This document shows, piece by piece, positions 1 to 27,378 of a stretch of DNA of 64,000 nucleotides (position 1 is the first letter of the stretch; the number at the start of each line of letters is the position of its first letter). A program made the position numbers and the translations under genes. A model generated the notes under the pieces. It ran no database searches and was not told the DNA's origin. It was given only the letters and a program-made list of their open reading frames with translations. Source of the stretch: Hoplostethus atlanticus (Eukaryota > Chordata > Actinopteri > Trachichthyiformes > Trachichthyidae); assembly GCA_034670405.1 (NCBI GenBank), contig JAXDDX010000278.1, positions 124,001 to 188,000 on the forward strand, read 5' to 3'.

Positions 1-15590
<15,590 letters not shown>

Positions 15591-16097
15591 AGCCAGACAA
15601 GGACTCATCGGTCTCAATGAAAACAACACAGGTTTGCTACTTTTCAGAGAGAAAACTACACTCAAAGCATTGTAACATATGGGTTTTTGTTTTTTTTTAG
15701 CTTTTAGAATGCAAATTATTTACTTGTGCTGAAAATAGGTGTACTTGTATGCCACTCAACGCTACAAGTCCTTTAAACTCGCTTTTTGTGGTTAATTCTT
15801 CAATAAGCAGGTACACAACTGCTAACAGATCAACTACTTAACCGAAACTGTCCATGTTTGATGACACCAATCAAAATAGTACAGAAATATATGTCGACAG
15901 AGCTTCAACTTGATGTATTTTTTATAATGTAGGTAAAATTAATTCTTGGTAAATATATTTTAATTGTTTTTTTTCTTTAATGCTGTTAGATGCTAAACTC
16001 TTTGTGTGATTTCTTGAATATTTGTTTTGTAACTATTTTCTTTGAAATGTGATTGCAGTATACAGAATGTATTTTTTATATTGAAGACAAAACACTT

Positions 16098-16103
16098 AAT
16101 AAA
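16098..16103 (+). terminator. WDR35 polyadenylation signal
   Basis: AATAAA about 510 bp after the WDR35 stop codon, in AT-rich 3' sequence (15591-16120). It is the first canonical hexamer seen on this strand after the stop. Confidence 0.65.
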
Positions 16104-17700
16104 CTATTACATTACGTCAACTATTTTAATTGCATTTTGGATTTCATTTTGGTGGTATTTTAATGTCTGAATGCTGAATACTTGACCACTTTTGATGGTG
16201 TGGGAAATACCGTTATGCAAAAGGACAGATGGCCTCTCATACTTTTGGCTCTGAAACTATTTTTTACCAGCTAAGCCATTTGGAAATTAGCAATCAATGC
16301 CCACACCATCAGCAGTCTTTGCTGAGAACATTACTACACTGGGAACAGGGCTTAACAAGCAACCGTCTGTCCTGGCCATTTGCAATGAGCTCTTAAGAAT
16401 GTACAACCAGATAAAATACATTTGACTGAGGTATATCTTGTGCTCTGCAGAGGTTAATTTGCCAGGTAGCGAGGGCATTAGAGGGAAGCACTGGCCCTGA
16501 TGTGGCTCTGGGATTTAGGTTAGATGCACTTGTGGTATTCCCTCTAGTCTTGGACAGACCATCCCAGCAGGGGGAGAAATTTTGCAAAAACATCAGTCAG
16601 AAAGTCAAATTTTGATTCATCCAGAGAATGAATATAACATATACAACTATCTCAGTAGTCTGTAAATGCAGGCCAGAAATGAGCCACTTCTGAGGGCACC
16701 TGCTAGGCAAATGAGTTAACCTTTTTCTAATAAGGTTTGAAGAAAGCGTGTTTTTGCCAAGATTCAACCGATGTTAAAGGACTAGCCCATGCAAAAAAAA
16801 CAATTTAAAGGTACAGAACATAATTTGCTAGAAAACCCACAATAGACTCATGGCTCCACTTCTCTGTAGCAATCTGTACTTAACTATGAAGGGTGCAGTT
16901 TGGTCCCTGGGATGTGGTCCCATACTGACCTGCTTCTATATTGCAGTCTTTTTCTGCCATCTACAGTTTGTAATTGGCATCACTGAGTACATCATCTAAA
17001 ACAGGCCATAATCTTCATTTGAAATCTCTTTCATTGTTATATTCTGCGTACATTAAGGCTCTTTTCATAATGCTTCCTCTATTTGATATGGTACACTGAT
17101 GTTTTTATATTTATATCCCGTTATGTTTATACATTCTTATATGGCACATTATTCTAATTTAAGTAATTTTAAGTAAGCAATTGTAACTCCTAGTAAAATC
17201 TGTGTGTAACTACTGTAAGTAACTGCAGGAACAACTGTAACTTAATCCATACATGTTGAATCTATACTGCTTTCCCATATTTCCAACCAATTCAGTCTAC
17301 TTAAAGTGTTTAAATTGTCACCAGCACCTTTATATAACTCCCGTGGTTGTTTACATTCTATTTTTATCGCTGTATCTTTATTTTTATACTGTTTTTGTGC
17401 TACTATTTATGTGCTGATATTCTTGTCTTTTTCCCTCCTGGATCCTATTACTTTTGCTTCTTATTTCCCCGCGAGGATCAATAAAGTTTCATCTGAAGAC
17501 CTGAAGAAGCCGCGTGCGCTAAAGCCTAAAATCTCAGTGAAAAAGAAAAACACATAACGAAACAAGTAAACAAAGCGTGTACGTCCCAAAAGAAGAATGT
17601 GAGCACTTAGCCCAGAGAAAGTCCTGTCATAAAATATTGACAGTGATAAATCTGGCACACCCTTAGTGAGCAGCCCCAAATCTGTGCTGAAAGCGCGCTG
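16104..17700. other. WDR35-KCNS3 intergenic region
   Basis: No gene is recognised. About 17040-17500 has the look of an old fish LINE or SINE 3' part: T-rich, ending in CCCCGCGAGGATCAATAAAG and a short tail at about 17467-17487. Small open frames here have no recognisable similarity. Confidence 0.45.
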
Positions 17701-17947
17701 ACCTTTGGTAGCAAATTACACACCAAAGCCAATTTCTATTTGTTATTCTATATTACAGCCTCGTAGCAGGAAATTGTATGCCAGTTGTACGCCAAACGTG
17801 ATACAGTATCCTCTTAAAACTTGCGTACCGCCCTGCGCCGGACAGACCGAGAAACAACAGACCAGACGTCCACTGAAGCTGCCGACGGAGGAAAATAAAC
17901 TCCAGTAAAAGTCCAGCATCTGTACCGCCGCCGCCACACATCACCAG
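17700..17947 (+). promoter_or_regulatory. Possible KCNS3 first, non-coding exon and promoter area
   Basis: A GC-richer segment ending CATCACCAG at 17947, followed by GTACGCC, a good splice donor. The KCNS3 coding exon starts after an acceptor at 18831, so a 5' untranslated exon is expected upstream and this is the best candidate I see. No TATA box is evident. The transcription start is not determined. Confidence 0.35.
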
Positions 17948-18920
17948 GTACGCCGCTGCAGTAATGCTATTCCGTTTCTGGTGTTACAAAGTAAGTTTTG
18001 CACGTGGAAATGTCATTCTGGTGCTGCGCTCGCCAGTTAAATATGAAGATTTTTTTCCACAGCTTTCACAGAATTTTGCTGCGCGTGGTTAAAGCGTGTC
18101 ACTTACAGTCCCACTTTATTTTACTTTCATCTTGTACTTATTTTTTTTTTTTTTTCAACGAGCAGCCTGGTTTTGTTCTGTGACAACTTTTTGTTACACT
18201 AGTCAAATCTGACCTTGACCTTGGCCATTTACTGCACCTGAAACGATACTCAGTGTAACACAATGCACACAAGGCAATGCAACTCTTTCCTCCAAACGAG
18301 AAGGTAAGACTACTTAGCATGACAGCAGCTATATTTGATGATATTTTAAAGGGCACGGTGGACTTTCTACACTCTCATGATAATTCAATATCAACATATA
18401 TTGGAAAGCATAAATGTTAAGCCCTAGCCCTATTATATACACACACACTAGTAGGCTACAGCCCATTGAATATTATTAGATCCTCCTCAACACCAGTTTT
18501 ATGCACTTAAACCATCAGCAGTAAATACACTCAGTTTAATGGCTCAGTGGTCTTTGTTTTATGGTGCAGGCTAATTTCTGTAGCATTCCTGAAGACTAAT
18601 TCAAAGCCCTTGGTGTTGTGTGCAAGTCTAACTTGTTGTTTTATTATGGACACATGCAGCCTGTGGAAATGTAAATACAACTTAACACTTGTTTTTGATG
18701 CCAACTTCATTAGATTTTTCGTAGAAATAACATTCTATTCATCTATTTAGATTGTACCTGTTCTATATTGTAAAAAATGTAAATACCAACTAAATTGGTA
18801 CTGCTACTAATTTCTGTCTTTGTGTGTCCAGGCAAAGAAGCCTCTGAAAGTTTCAAAGCATAACTAAACAGCGTCTGGATTTGGGGGACTGACACCAGAC
18901 AGCCAAACTACAGCTCCGTC

Positions 18921-20198
18921 ATGGTGTATGGACAGATTCTTCATAGACACAGCCCCGATGGGTGCTTCATTAACGTCAATGTCGGGGGCTACAAACAGCG
19001 CATGGAGCTCAATGTTCTGAGACGTTTCCCACAGACGCGACTGGGACGTCTGCTGTGTTGCAACTCCAAAGAGGCAATCCTGGAGCTCTGTGATGACTTC
19101 AGTCCCTCTGAAATGGAGTACTATTTTGACCGCAACCCACTTTTTTTCTGTTATGTTCTCAACTTCTATCTCACAGGCAAAATCCACCTGATGGAGGGGT
19201 TGTGCGTGGTGTCTTTTAGTCAAGAGATTGAGTATTGGGGCATCAAGGAGCGCCACCTCGACTCATGCTGCAGCAACAAATTCCAGGAACTGAAGGACAT
19301 AGCTGAGGATAAGGATTGGGATGAGGAGCAGCTCCAGAGCTCTGAGTCATCTATTGAGGAGCTGTCGACTCTGGAGATGGACCTAGAGATGTTTGAAGGC
19401 TCCTGGTGTGCAGATGTCCGCAAGAACATGTGGCTCCGACTTGAGAACCCAGGTTACTCCTCGTCAGCTAAGGTGATGGCTCTAGCATCCCTGAGTCTGG
19501 TCATGATCTCCATTGTGGCCATGTGTGTCCACAGCATGCCTGACTTCCATCAGGTGGACATCAATGACAAGGAGATTGAAGACCCAGTGCTAGCTTTCTT
19601 TGAGAACGTCTGTGTCCTTTGCTTCTCTGTGGAGTTTCTTGTTCGTTTGGCTGTGGCACCTTCGGCCAGGAAGTTTTTGTGCAGCCCACTCAACATTATT
19701 GACCTAATCTCCATTGCGCCCTTCTATACCACTTTGGCCTTGGAGATAATGGACGAAGGGGAGACCACAGAATTGGAGAATGTTGGCAAAGTGGTGCAAA
19801 TCTTGAGGTTGATGCGAGTGTTTCGCATCTTGAAACTGGCCCGCCATTCAGCTGGCCTTCGATCTCTAGGTGCCACACTTAGACACAGCTCCCGGGAAGT
19901 AGGGCTCCTGGTGCTTTTCTTGTCCGTGGGCATATCCATCTTCTCTGTTCTCATCTACTTTGTAGAGAAAGAGTCTCTGGAGTCTGAGCTGCAGACCATC
20001 CCTATTGGCTGGTGGTGGGCCACCATCAGCATGACTACGGTGGGCTATGGGGACACCTTCCCCATTACGCTAGCTGGGAAGCTGATAGGAACCCTGTGCA
20101 TCATCTCTGGGCTGCTCGTCGTGGCTCTGCCCATTACTAACATCTTCAATAAGTTCTCCATGTTCTACCAGAAGCAAAAAAAACAAAGCAATAATTAG
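18921..20198 (+). CDS. kcns3: KCNS3 (Kv9.3), electrically silent voltage-gated potassium channel subunit
   Basis: A modifier subunit that forms no channel alone but joins Kv2 subunits in the plasma membrane and changes their gating. One coding exon, 425 residues, starting at MVYGQILHRHSPDGCF; the acceptor at 18831 leaves an 89-nt 5' untranslated part. Residues ~15-115 are the T1 tetramerisation domain (VNVGGYKQRMELNVLRRFP, FDRNPLFFCYVLNFYLTGK). S1 starts near residue 185 (SLSLVMISIVAMCVHSMP), S4 carries repeated arginines (VVQILRLMRVFRILKLARHS), and the selectivity filter is TTVGYGD with GYG at 375-377. In S6 the second proline of the usual Kv Pro-x-Pro hinge is threonine (P404-I-T), as expected for a silent subunit. 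Similarity to KCNS3 is strong throughout. The protein stops soon after S6 and is some 65 residues shorter than the human one, whose tail goes on; see the finding on the A8 run. Confidence 0.93.
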   Translation: MVYGQILHRHSPDGCFINVNVGGYKQRMELNVLRRFPQTRLGRLLCCNSKEAILELCDDFSPSEMEYYFDRNPLFFCYVLNFYLTGKIHLMEGLCVVSFSQEIEYWGIKERHLDSCCSNKFQELKDIAEDKDWDEEQLQSSESSIEELSTLEMDLEMFEGSWCADVRKNMWLRLENPGYSSSAKVMALASLSLVMISIVAMCVHSMPDFHQVDINDKEIEDPVLAFFENVCVLCFSVEFLVRLAVAPSARKFLCSPLNIIDLISIAPFYTTLALEIMDEGETTELENVGKVVQILRLMRVFRILKLARHSAGLRSLGATLRHSSREVGLLVLFLSVGISIFSVLIYFVEKESLESELQTIPIGWWWATISMTTVGYGDTFPITLAGKLIGTLCIISGLLVVALPITNIFNKFSMFYQKQKKQSNN

Positions 20199-20766
20199 AC
20201 CGTTCCCACGCAAGGGCAAGACGGTGTTTCAGGGCTCCAGTCTATCATGCCTGAATGTCAAGAACTTGTTCATCACTCATAACAATAAGAAGTTGTCTTG
20301 GCCGCTGTGGCCATGACACCTCAGGCACTCATGACCAGGATCAACCTAGCTTCACATGAGCGAGGGGAAATAAAAGGGTTGGCCTCAAATTATATTGTAG
20401 GTAACTTCAAACTTCAACTTCAAACTTCTTACAGCAAAATCAGTAGGGGCAGACTTTCCAAAGATCAGACGACCCTTGCTTTCATCTCTCATCAGATATT
20501 TTTAGGGATTCACTCTTTACTTAATTCCACAGGGGGATGCCCCATCAAAGAGCACTTCATTTACTGAACATCAGCCATTAGAGCACATCAGTTCCTTCTT
20601 CCCCACCTTGTTCTGATGCTTATGATTAATCAATTGAATAGACATGCATTAAATGTGTATCCGTAGTGAAGTTATAGATAGGAAACACTCCACAACACAA
20701 GTCAGAGCTTTTTGCTATTCTAATAGTAATGAATGTTTAATGGGTGGCTCAACTTACCAACAGCTC

Positions 20767-21027
20767 AATAAAACTGAAGAGATTTTACAGCATTTCATAG
20801 TTACAGTATGTCTGTCATTTCCAACCTGTTTCTCTTCCTGCCCTGCTATTTGTCATCTTTATCTGCTGTTATTCTGTGTCTTGTCCTGTCTTTCTGTTGT
20901 GTTCTGCATTTCATTCCTAATCAGCTACTCAAAAGGCCTTTATTTGTTGAACCCGCTCCAAAGAACTTGTCATTGCAATATGTTCTTATTTCATGCACCT
21001 GGATCAACAAAGGTCAAATAAAATAAA
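20767..21027 (+). terminator. KCNS3 candidate polyadenylation signals
   Basis: AATAAA occurs at 20767-20772, 21017-21022 and 21022-21027 on the + strand, 570-830 bp after the KCNS3 stop. Either cluster could end the transcript. Confidence 0.45.
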
Positions 21028-22210
21028 TATGAATAAATCTTGGTGTGCTTTTTGGGCCACATCAGCTCAATTTCCGATACATCCCATGAGTATTGAAAGC
21101 TGCAGTCCTCAAACAGATGAATTATTGTGTCTAGGTTTACTTATTATCACTCCATATTTCTTATACACACTTTTAACACATGTTTGTGTTGCAGCTATAT
21201 GTTAGCCAGCATTTCATCTTGCTGTGCTCTACAGCTCCCCTACTTGCTGCAATGGTCTCCCACTATCGCTTCAATCTATCTATGCTGTCAGTGTTATCTC
21301 TTCCTCAGATAAGAATGTGCCGAGCACATTGAAAAGAGACAAACATCTGGACTGCCCTCCAAAGGATGCCAGTACCTCAGATAATAGTCCTTTCTAAAGT
21401 ATGCCAGATTATCTCTACCCAATTGATTTTAATATATATCAAGCCTCTTATAATGATCCCTGATCTGTGTTAAAGTGCCATTCTTTGGTCAGCTGAATTT
21501 CACTGTAAATGAATTGCTCTGCAGCCAGCTTTAAGGGAATGCTAAGTAGCCCCGTGGCTTAAGCCCTTAAATAAATGTCCACGTCAGCACTCAGGGGCAT
21601 GGTCACCTTTAATGCTTGTGCCCACCCCCCCCCCACCCCATACCCTTCCTGCATGTTCAAAGTCACACTATATTGCACACTGATGTAGTTCGTTGCTTTA
21701 CTCTTTTGTAACAGAAAGTCACCGTCAGCAATATCTCTGGTCATCTCAGTAGTGAAGGACAGCCAGGTGATTTTCTGCTTTGAGTCTCTACGGAGTGGGT
21801 CAGCGATTCTGTCAAGTCTTACATTCAAGTCCACTCTTGAGTATTAACCACAACTACCGTGCTAACTTTTCCCTCTGTGATCACCTGGCCAAATGCATTT
21901 CCATTTGTATTGTCCTTGAAAGTTTGAGGTACCCTGTGTAGGATTTCCCCTAACTTGACAACTCCACAACTGGATCACGTGAAAGCATGAAACTGATCAT
22001 GAGGGCTACTGTAATGCAGACAGTCATCACATATTGCCACTTCTAGTTTGATTATAATTGCATTATTATATTGATGGGAAAAGCCTACATGTAGCCTACA
22101 AGTGGCCTAAAGTATTTGATAGAGTAACTGACCAGAGACTTTAGACTGGGTATCAACTGTATACATTACATCATATGATTTAGTATCAATGTCACACCTT
22201 AATGAGAAAT
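21028..22210. other. Intergenic, no gene seen
   Basis: No coding similarity or structured repeat is recognised, apart from a short C-rich run near 21625. The minisatellite follows directly. Confidence 0.5.
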
Positions 22211-23122
22211 GGTTGGTGGGGTTCAGCGGGCTAAGGGACATACCATGTGGTTGGTGGGGTTCAGGGGGCTAAGGGACGTACCACGTGGTTGGTGGGGTTC
22301 AGCGGGCTAAGGGACATACCATGTGGTTGGTGGGGTTCAGGGGGCTAAGGGACGTACCATGTGGTTGGTGGGGTTCAGCGGGCGAAGGGACGTACCACGT
22401 GGTTGGTGGGGTTCAGGGGGCTATGGGACGTACCACGTGGTTGGTGGGGTTCAGCGGGCTAAGGGACATACCACGTGGTTGGTGGGGTTCAGCGGGCGAA
22501 GGGACGTACCACGTAGTTGGTGGGGTTCAGGGGGCTAAGGGACGTACCACGTGGTTGGTGGGGTTCAGCGGGCTAAGGGACGTACCATGTGGTTGGTGGG
22601 GTTCAGCGGGCGAAGGGACGTACCACGTGGTTGGTGGGGTTCAGGGGGCTATGGGACGTACCACGTGGTTGGTGGGGTTCAGCGGGCTAAGGGACATACC
22701 ACGTGGTTGGTGGGGTTCAGCGGGCTAAGGGACGTACCACGTGGTTGGTGGGGTTCAGCGGGCTAAGGGACGTACCACGTGGTTGGTGGGGTTCAGCGGG
22801 CGAAGGGACGTACCACGTGGTTGGTGGGGTTCAGGGGGCTAAGGGACGTACCACGTGGTTGGTGGGGTTCAGCGGGCTAAGGGACATACCACGTGGTTGG
22901 TGGGGTTCAGCGGGCTAAGGGACGTACCACGTGGTTTGTGGGGTTCAGCGGGCTAAGGGACGTACCACGTGGTTGGTGGGGTTCAGCGGGCGAAGGGACG
23001 TACCACGTGGTTGGTGGGGTTCAGGGGGCTAAGGGACGTACCACGTGGTTGGTGGGGTTCAGGGGGCTAAGGGACGTACCACGTGGTTGGTGGGGTTCAG
23101 CCGGCAAAGGGACATACCATGT
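22211..23122. repeat. Minisatellite, 24 exact-length copies of a 38-bp unit
   Basis: From 22211 the unit GGTTGGTGGGGTTCAG..., continuing with a GGGCTAAGGGAC-type core and ending TACCACGT, repeats every 38 bp with no insertion or deletion up to 23122 (24 x 38 = 912 bp). Copies differ at only a few fixed positions: GCG or GGG after TTCA, CTAAGG, CGAAGG or CTATGG, ACG or ACA, and CAC or CAT. Because 38 is not a multiple of 3, the open frames across it repeat every 38 residues (for example 22285-22728); they are products of the array, not genes. The + strand is G-rich with closely spaced G runs, so quadruplex folding is possible. Confidence 0.97.
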
Positions 23123-26100
23123 GTTGGCATTGCCATGGGTTTAAGAGTTTGGCTACAAAATCAAATCAAGAACATTTTTGGAATAAGGTGTGGGTGAAGT
23201 GACATTTTCCTCTCTGTTAACTAAGAAATTTCACAAGAAATAGTTATTTCTTTGCTCTAAATCACCCCCACTATGTTTATTAACTCTGATATAACAAGTA
23301 AAACAAGAGCAAATGCTACGGGCTTCTACTGCTTCACTATTGTTTCTGCAGAGCACAATCAGCTTTACAAGACTGAAATCAATTTATTTCTAATTACCCT
23401 TCAAGAGATATTATCACTCCTGCTTGCTCAGCACACAGAACATTTACTCACGATCCAACATCCATTCAAATGAAGGATTACAGAAATGTTATTGTCATTC
23501 TTCGCAGATGAACAAGTTCAGTCACAAGTGGCATCGCCTCTCCTAGGCTGGTAGATCACGTTAAAAAGAAAAGGACTGAAGATCAGTGCCGGACGTCTGC
23601 TTGCATGCGTGGCTTGATTTCTCTGTCGGCTGTAATCAGATCTCAGGATACAAATCGATTTAATCCAATCACATATGATATGATGGCAGGAAAAGACCGG
23701 CCAGGCACTTGATGACTTCAGGTTATAACAGTTGCTGCTTGTGCTCATTTACTCACCTTGTGGATCGAAGGCTGGACGCCATTCTGTACTGTTCTGTTCA
23801 TCTTGAGTGTGTAAGTGTGTGTTTTACTAGTTATATCACATACCTGCACCACAGACTTTACTCTTAAACTGATGTCTAAAATCCACTCAAGACTAATATG
23901 AGCTATACACTGCAGTGCAATATATTAGAAAACTGCTTGTGTGAATGTTTTGGTTTAGTCCCAGTGCAATAAAGTCATATACTAAAGAGACACTTGTTTC
24001 AGTCCATAAAATGCTGGGTCTTAGCTGTGGGCGTGTTGTAGCTAACTGTCTTTGCAAACCAAGCAAGTTCATTTGTCAATATTAAATTACATTATCTCCC
24101 GATGCCCACTACCTGACTCAACCCGAGCAGGCAGAGTGATCCCAGAAACTGTGTCTGATTTCATAAAAAATGCATGAAACGTGTGCCACGATTTCACATA
24201 TTGATATTTGAAGGGCACTCGCCCAGCAACACAATGATATTACAGCCTGGTGACATGTGAAACAGAAAAAACACACTGTCAGTTGGATGACAGAGAGATT
24301 GACCACAACTACAAAGTAGTGTCTCAGAGGCTAGGAATCTGATTTTGTTCATTCTGTTTTTTCATTTATGTCTGCACAGATAGAAGCTGTGCACTCAACC
24401 TCCAACTAAAATACATGATCGAGTGAGCACATGAAGAGGTTTCAGTAGGGCTGTAGTCAAGACCACCTCAGTCGTGCTCTGTACTAGACCAACTAATTGA
24501 CTTCCAATTAATCAATGCATGGTTTGAGGACCAATACATACACAGGTTTCTACAGGTAAAATCCCTGAAATTGTTTGTTGCGATGGGGAACAAATAAACA
24601 ACTGATCATCAATAAAAATGACCTGTTTTTTATTTTTACATAGGCGGTGACAAGAGCATCTTTTTGTTCTAGATATCCAAGTGTTTAAGCCACTGTAACA
24701 TATACTTGAATTATTGATAAATACTGTAAATATTCATTTGTAGATGGAGACAGGAAGTTACACTATAGGAGTGCAATATGCATGTTGTTATACAACCACT
24801 ACAGGCGTTACTGGGCTGTTTTACACCCCTTCATATTGTAGGGCAATATCGCCCTCTAGTGATCAAATGTTAGTATTGCATCCACGTGTTTCGACATTGT
24901 ATTTCCTGTGTAATTAGTCCAACTTTTCAATGAAAGAATGTTTACGGAGTGCATATTTGGGGAATAGTTAATGTCCATAGATGTTGACCATATATGGATG
25001 ATAGTTCCATATCCTGACACATAACCTTTGCTTGAGAATGGGAGTCCGTTTTATTCCTAGGTACACGTACATGTAACAGATATTTGACAGTGTAATTGTG
25101 CTCAGAGCTATAAAATATGTCAAAACAGACTTGACAACAACCAGAAATAGACAATCATGTTTTATGTTGATAAGACAATGTCATACCAGCCTTTTTAAAG
25201 TATCTTTTTATTCTATGTTCTATATAGCCATATGCAGAAAAGTAGAAGGTATGGGTTGTACCCGTAAACTGAAGTGCTCTTTTTTTGTATTGTGGGGCCA
25301 TACCGCCCTCCAGTGGTTAAATGTACGTATTGCATTGTGTAAAGAGACCCACGTGTTCATGCAAAAGATCCATATTTGACATTCAGACAGTTGTATTTGT
25401 TGTATTTGGAGAATTTCTTTAAATTCATATCAGATGTTTGTATTTAGACCAATATATGGATAACAATAGCAGATATACCAGTTTGTAGCATCAGTTTCTA
25501 AATAATTATAATTAGTAATTATATTTGTAAGTTGAACATGTTTTATTTCTCTTGAACATGTTTTAATTCTGTTTTAATTCTCAGGCCAAAGCCCATGTTG
25601 AGGACTGGTTAATAACAGCCGACCCATAGAGGCTGTTTATTACACCTCACTGGTCTGGAACCAAACTACCTTTTAAGTAGTTTTGTTACTTGGTTAAACT
25701 GAAGATAGTAAGATAATTATCTTATTTTTTTCAAAATATATACACATTATATATATAGACATTCATTCGAAATAGAATTTGGATACTGGAAATACATTTT
25801 CTTCCAATACACTGCTGACAGAATATTCAGGGATCATTTGAAGGGGATGACTTTTGATAACTGTAATATTATTGAATTTGAAACAGTAAGTCATTACAGG
25901 GAACAGTACTAAATTACTGTAGCACGTTGGATGGGTTTCTGCCCTTCAACCTCTTCACTGGGCCTGAAGGGAGTATTATATAAAAATAAACAGACCATTT
26001 ATGTTTTTAAAATTCCCCTTTAATCCCCTGGGAGAGCTTCAATCTGTTTTCTGGAGGTGAGCGCTGCCGTTATAGATGATCTCCCGCTGTCTCTGTGTTC

Positions 26101-27378
26101 GACCTGCACTGACTGATAGTGGCTTTGACCAGCATTAGCCTTCTCTCACGGTGGTACCTGTCAGTGTGGTTGTTGTGCATCCCTCCCTAGGGATCAACTC
26201 ACCACAAAAAGAAAAGTTGCACGCTTGAGATAAGGGAGTTCCCTTCTTCCAAGCCTGCATGCAGGCTTACAGGACTCCTCTGCAGACAGTGACACACCGT
26301 GTGATGGTCTCCTGGCCGCTGAATGTGCACCTATGGGTGTTGTCAAATCAACATCTCTGGATGATTGACTGACTTCCATCATAATCGTTCCTTTGGAAAT
26401 GTTCTCAACCTCTTTTGGGACATAGAGCTCATGAGACATGTCCCCATTTGACCCCAGGGTTTCATTATTGAGTCTTTCCACCCTGAAAGAAGACATCTCC
26501 ACTCCGCTAAAACCCCACATGAGAAAAAGTCGTCCCTTCTGAGTGACAAGGAGCTTGTAGATTTTCTACTTAAAGAGAAGTCTTCTCATGACGGGTTTCC
26601 ATCAAACACTGCTTAGCCCTGCCCTGCTATCTATCTGGATGTGCCTTATATACAATAACTGACACTGTGTTGTCAACCTCACCGAGCACGATTTGTGAGA
26701 TCCTAGATCACATTTCAGATTTGGCAGAGACTCCTGGATTCTCCTGGATCTGCAAAACCAACAAAAAGGAATGTGACCCATTGTCTTCTGGATTTCAATC
26801 AAATCTGACTGATTATAGTGGTATTACACCGACCCATGTTGGAGTATTTTGATATCAATTTATCACTGAAATGTAATTTAATGGTGAAAGCACTTGCTGA
26901 GCCTTAAACACGCTCACTTTTCTGTTGTGTTTGCTGTCATCTATCAGCCATGGTAAGCCTTTACATTACTATCAACATTCACATTGCTAATGTCTTTATC
27001 TTTGCCCCAGAGAGCTATTGAAACCAAGAAGCCATTTGAACTGCTAAAAGACGTCTGATATAGTTGTTTTTTCATAAATCCATCAGCATATTTAAAGAAA
27101 GGTTTTCCATTTAGTAGGTAAAAGGTCATTTGGCAGCTCCACCATTTCCTTCTCTTCAACCGACCACTTATTGTCACCTTGAGCTGTGGCTTGCAAGAAC
27201 TATTTTGGCATCAGAAAGTTTGATAAATAGGCCGGTGATAAAAAAAAGCCCTGGCTATTCCACTCCCGATTGAGTTATAGCCTGTAGGTAAAAGTATACT
27301 TGTGTTGGACTCATGCACGGGCAATACACATTTCCCCACAAAACAAAACAGGACTATTCCAAGTTGAAAATGTTTTTT
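23123..27378. other. Intergenic between minisatellite and FOSL2 3' end
   Basis: No gene recognised. Two diverged copies of one sequence lie at about 24831-24905 and 25288-25365, both containing a GCCCTCYAGTGR core. A 108-codon frame at 26194-26520 on the - strand has no recognisable similarity and I do not call it a gene. The rest is plain AT-rich DNA. Confidence 0.5.
24831..25365. repeat. Pair of diverged repeat copies
   Basis: The segment with GGGCAATATCGCCCTCTAGT, TAGTATTGCA and CCACGTGTT (24831-24905) has a diverged counterpart with GGGGCCATACCGCCCTCCAG, ACGTATTGCA and CCACGTGTT (25288-25365), same orientation. The shared core resembles the 3' parts of many vertebrate retroposons. They are either two insertions of one family or an old local duplication. 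Confidence 0.5.

Noticed and set aside
18864..19256. 130-codon - strand frame opposite KCNS3
   Set aside because: It is antisense to the conserved KCNS3 coding exon and shows no independent similarity.
20176..20184. Programmed -1 ribosomal frameshift site in KCNS3
   Set aside because: The A run could slip, but the alternative tail lies in the +1 frame, not the -1 frame, and this gene family is not known to use frameshifting.
22285..23144. Set of overlapping + strand frames with repeated WLVGFSGLRDVPRGWWGS-like protein
   Set aside because: They arise from the 38-bp tandem repeat being free of stops in several frames; there is no promoter, splice or family evidence, and the period in residues equals the repeat unit.
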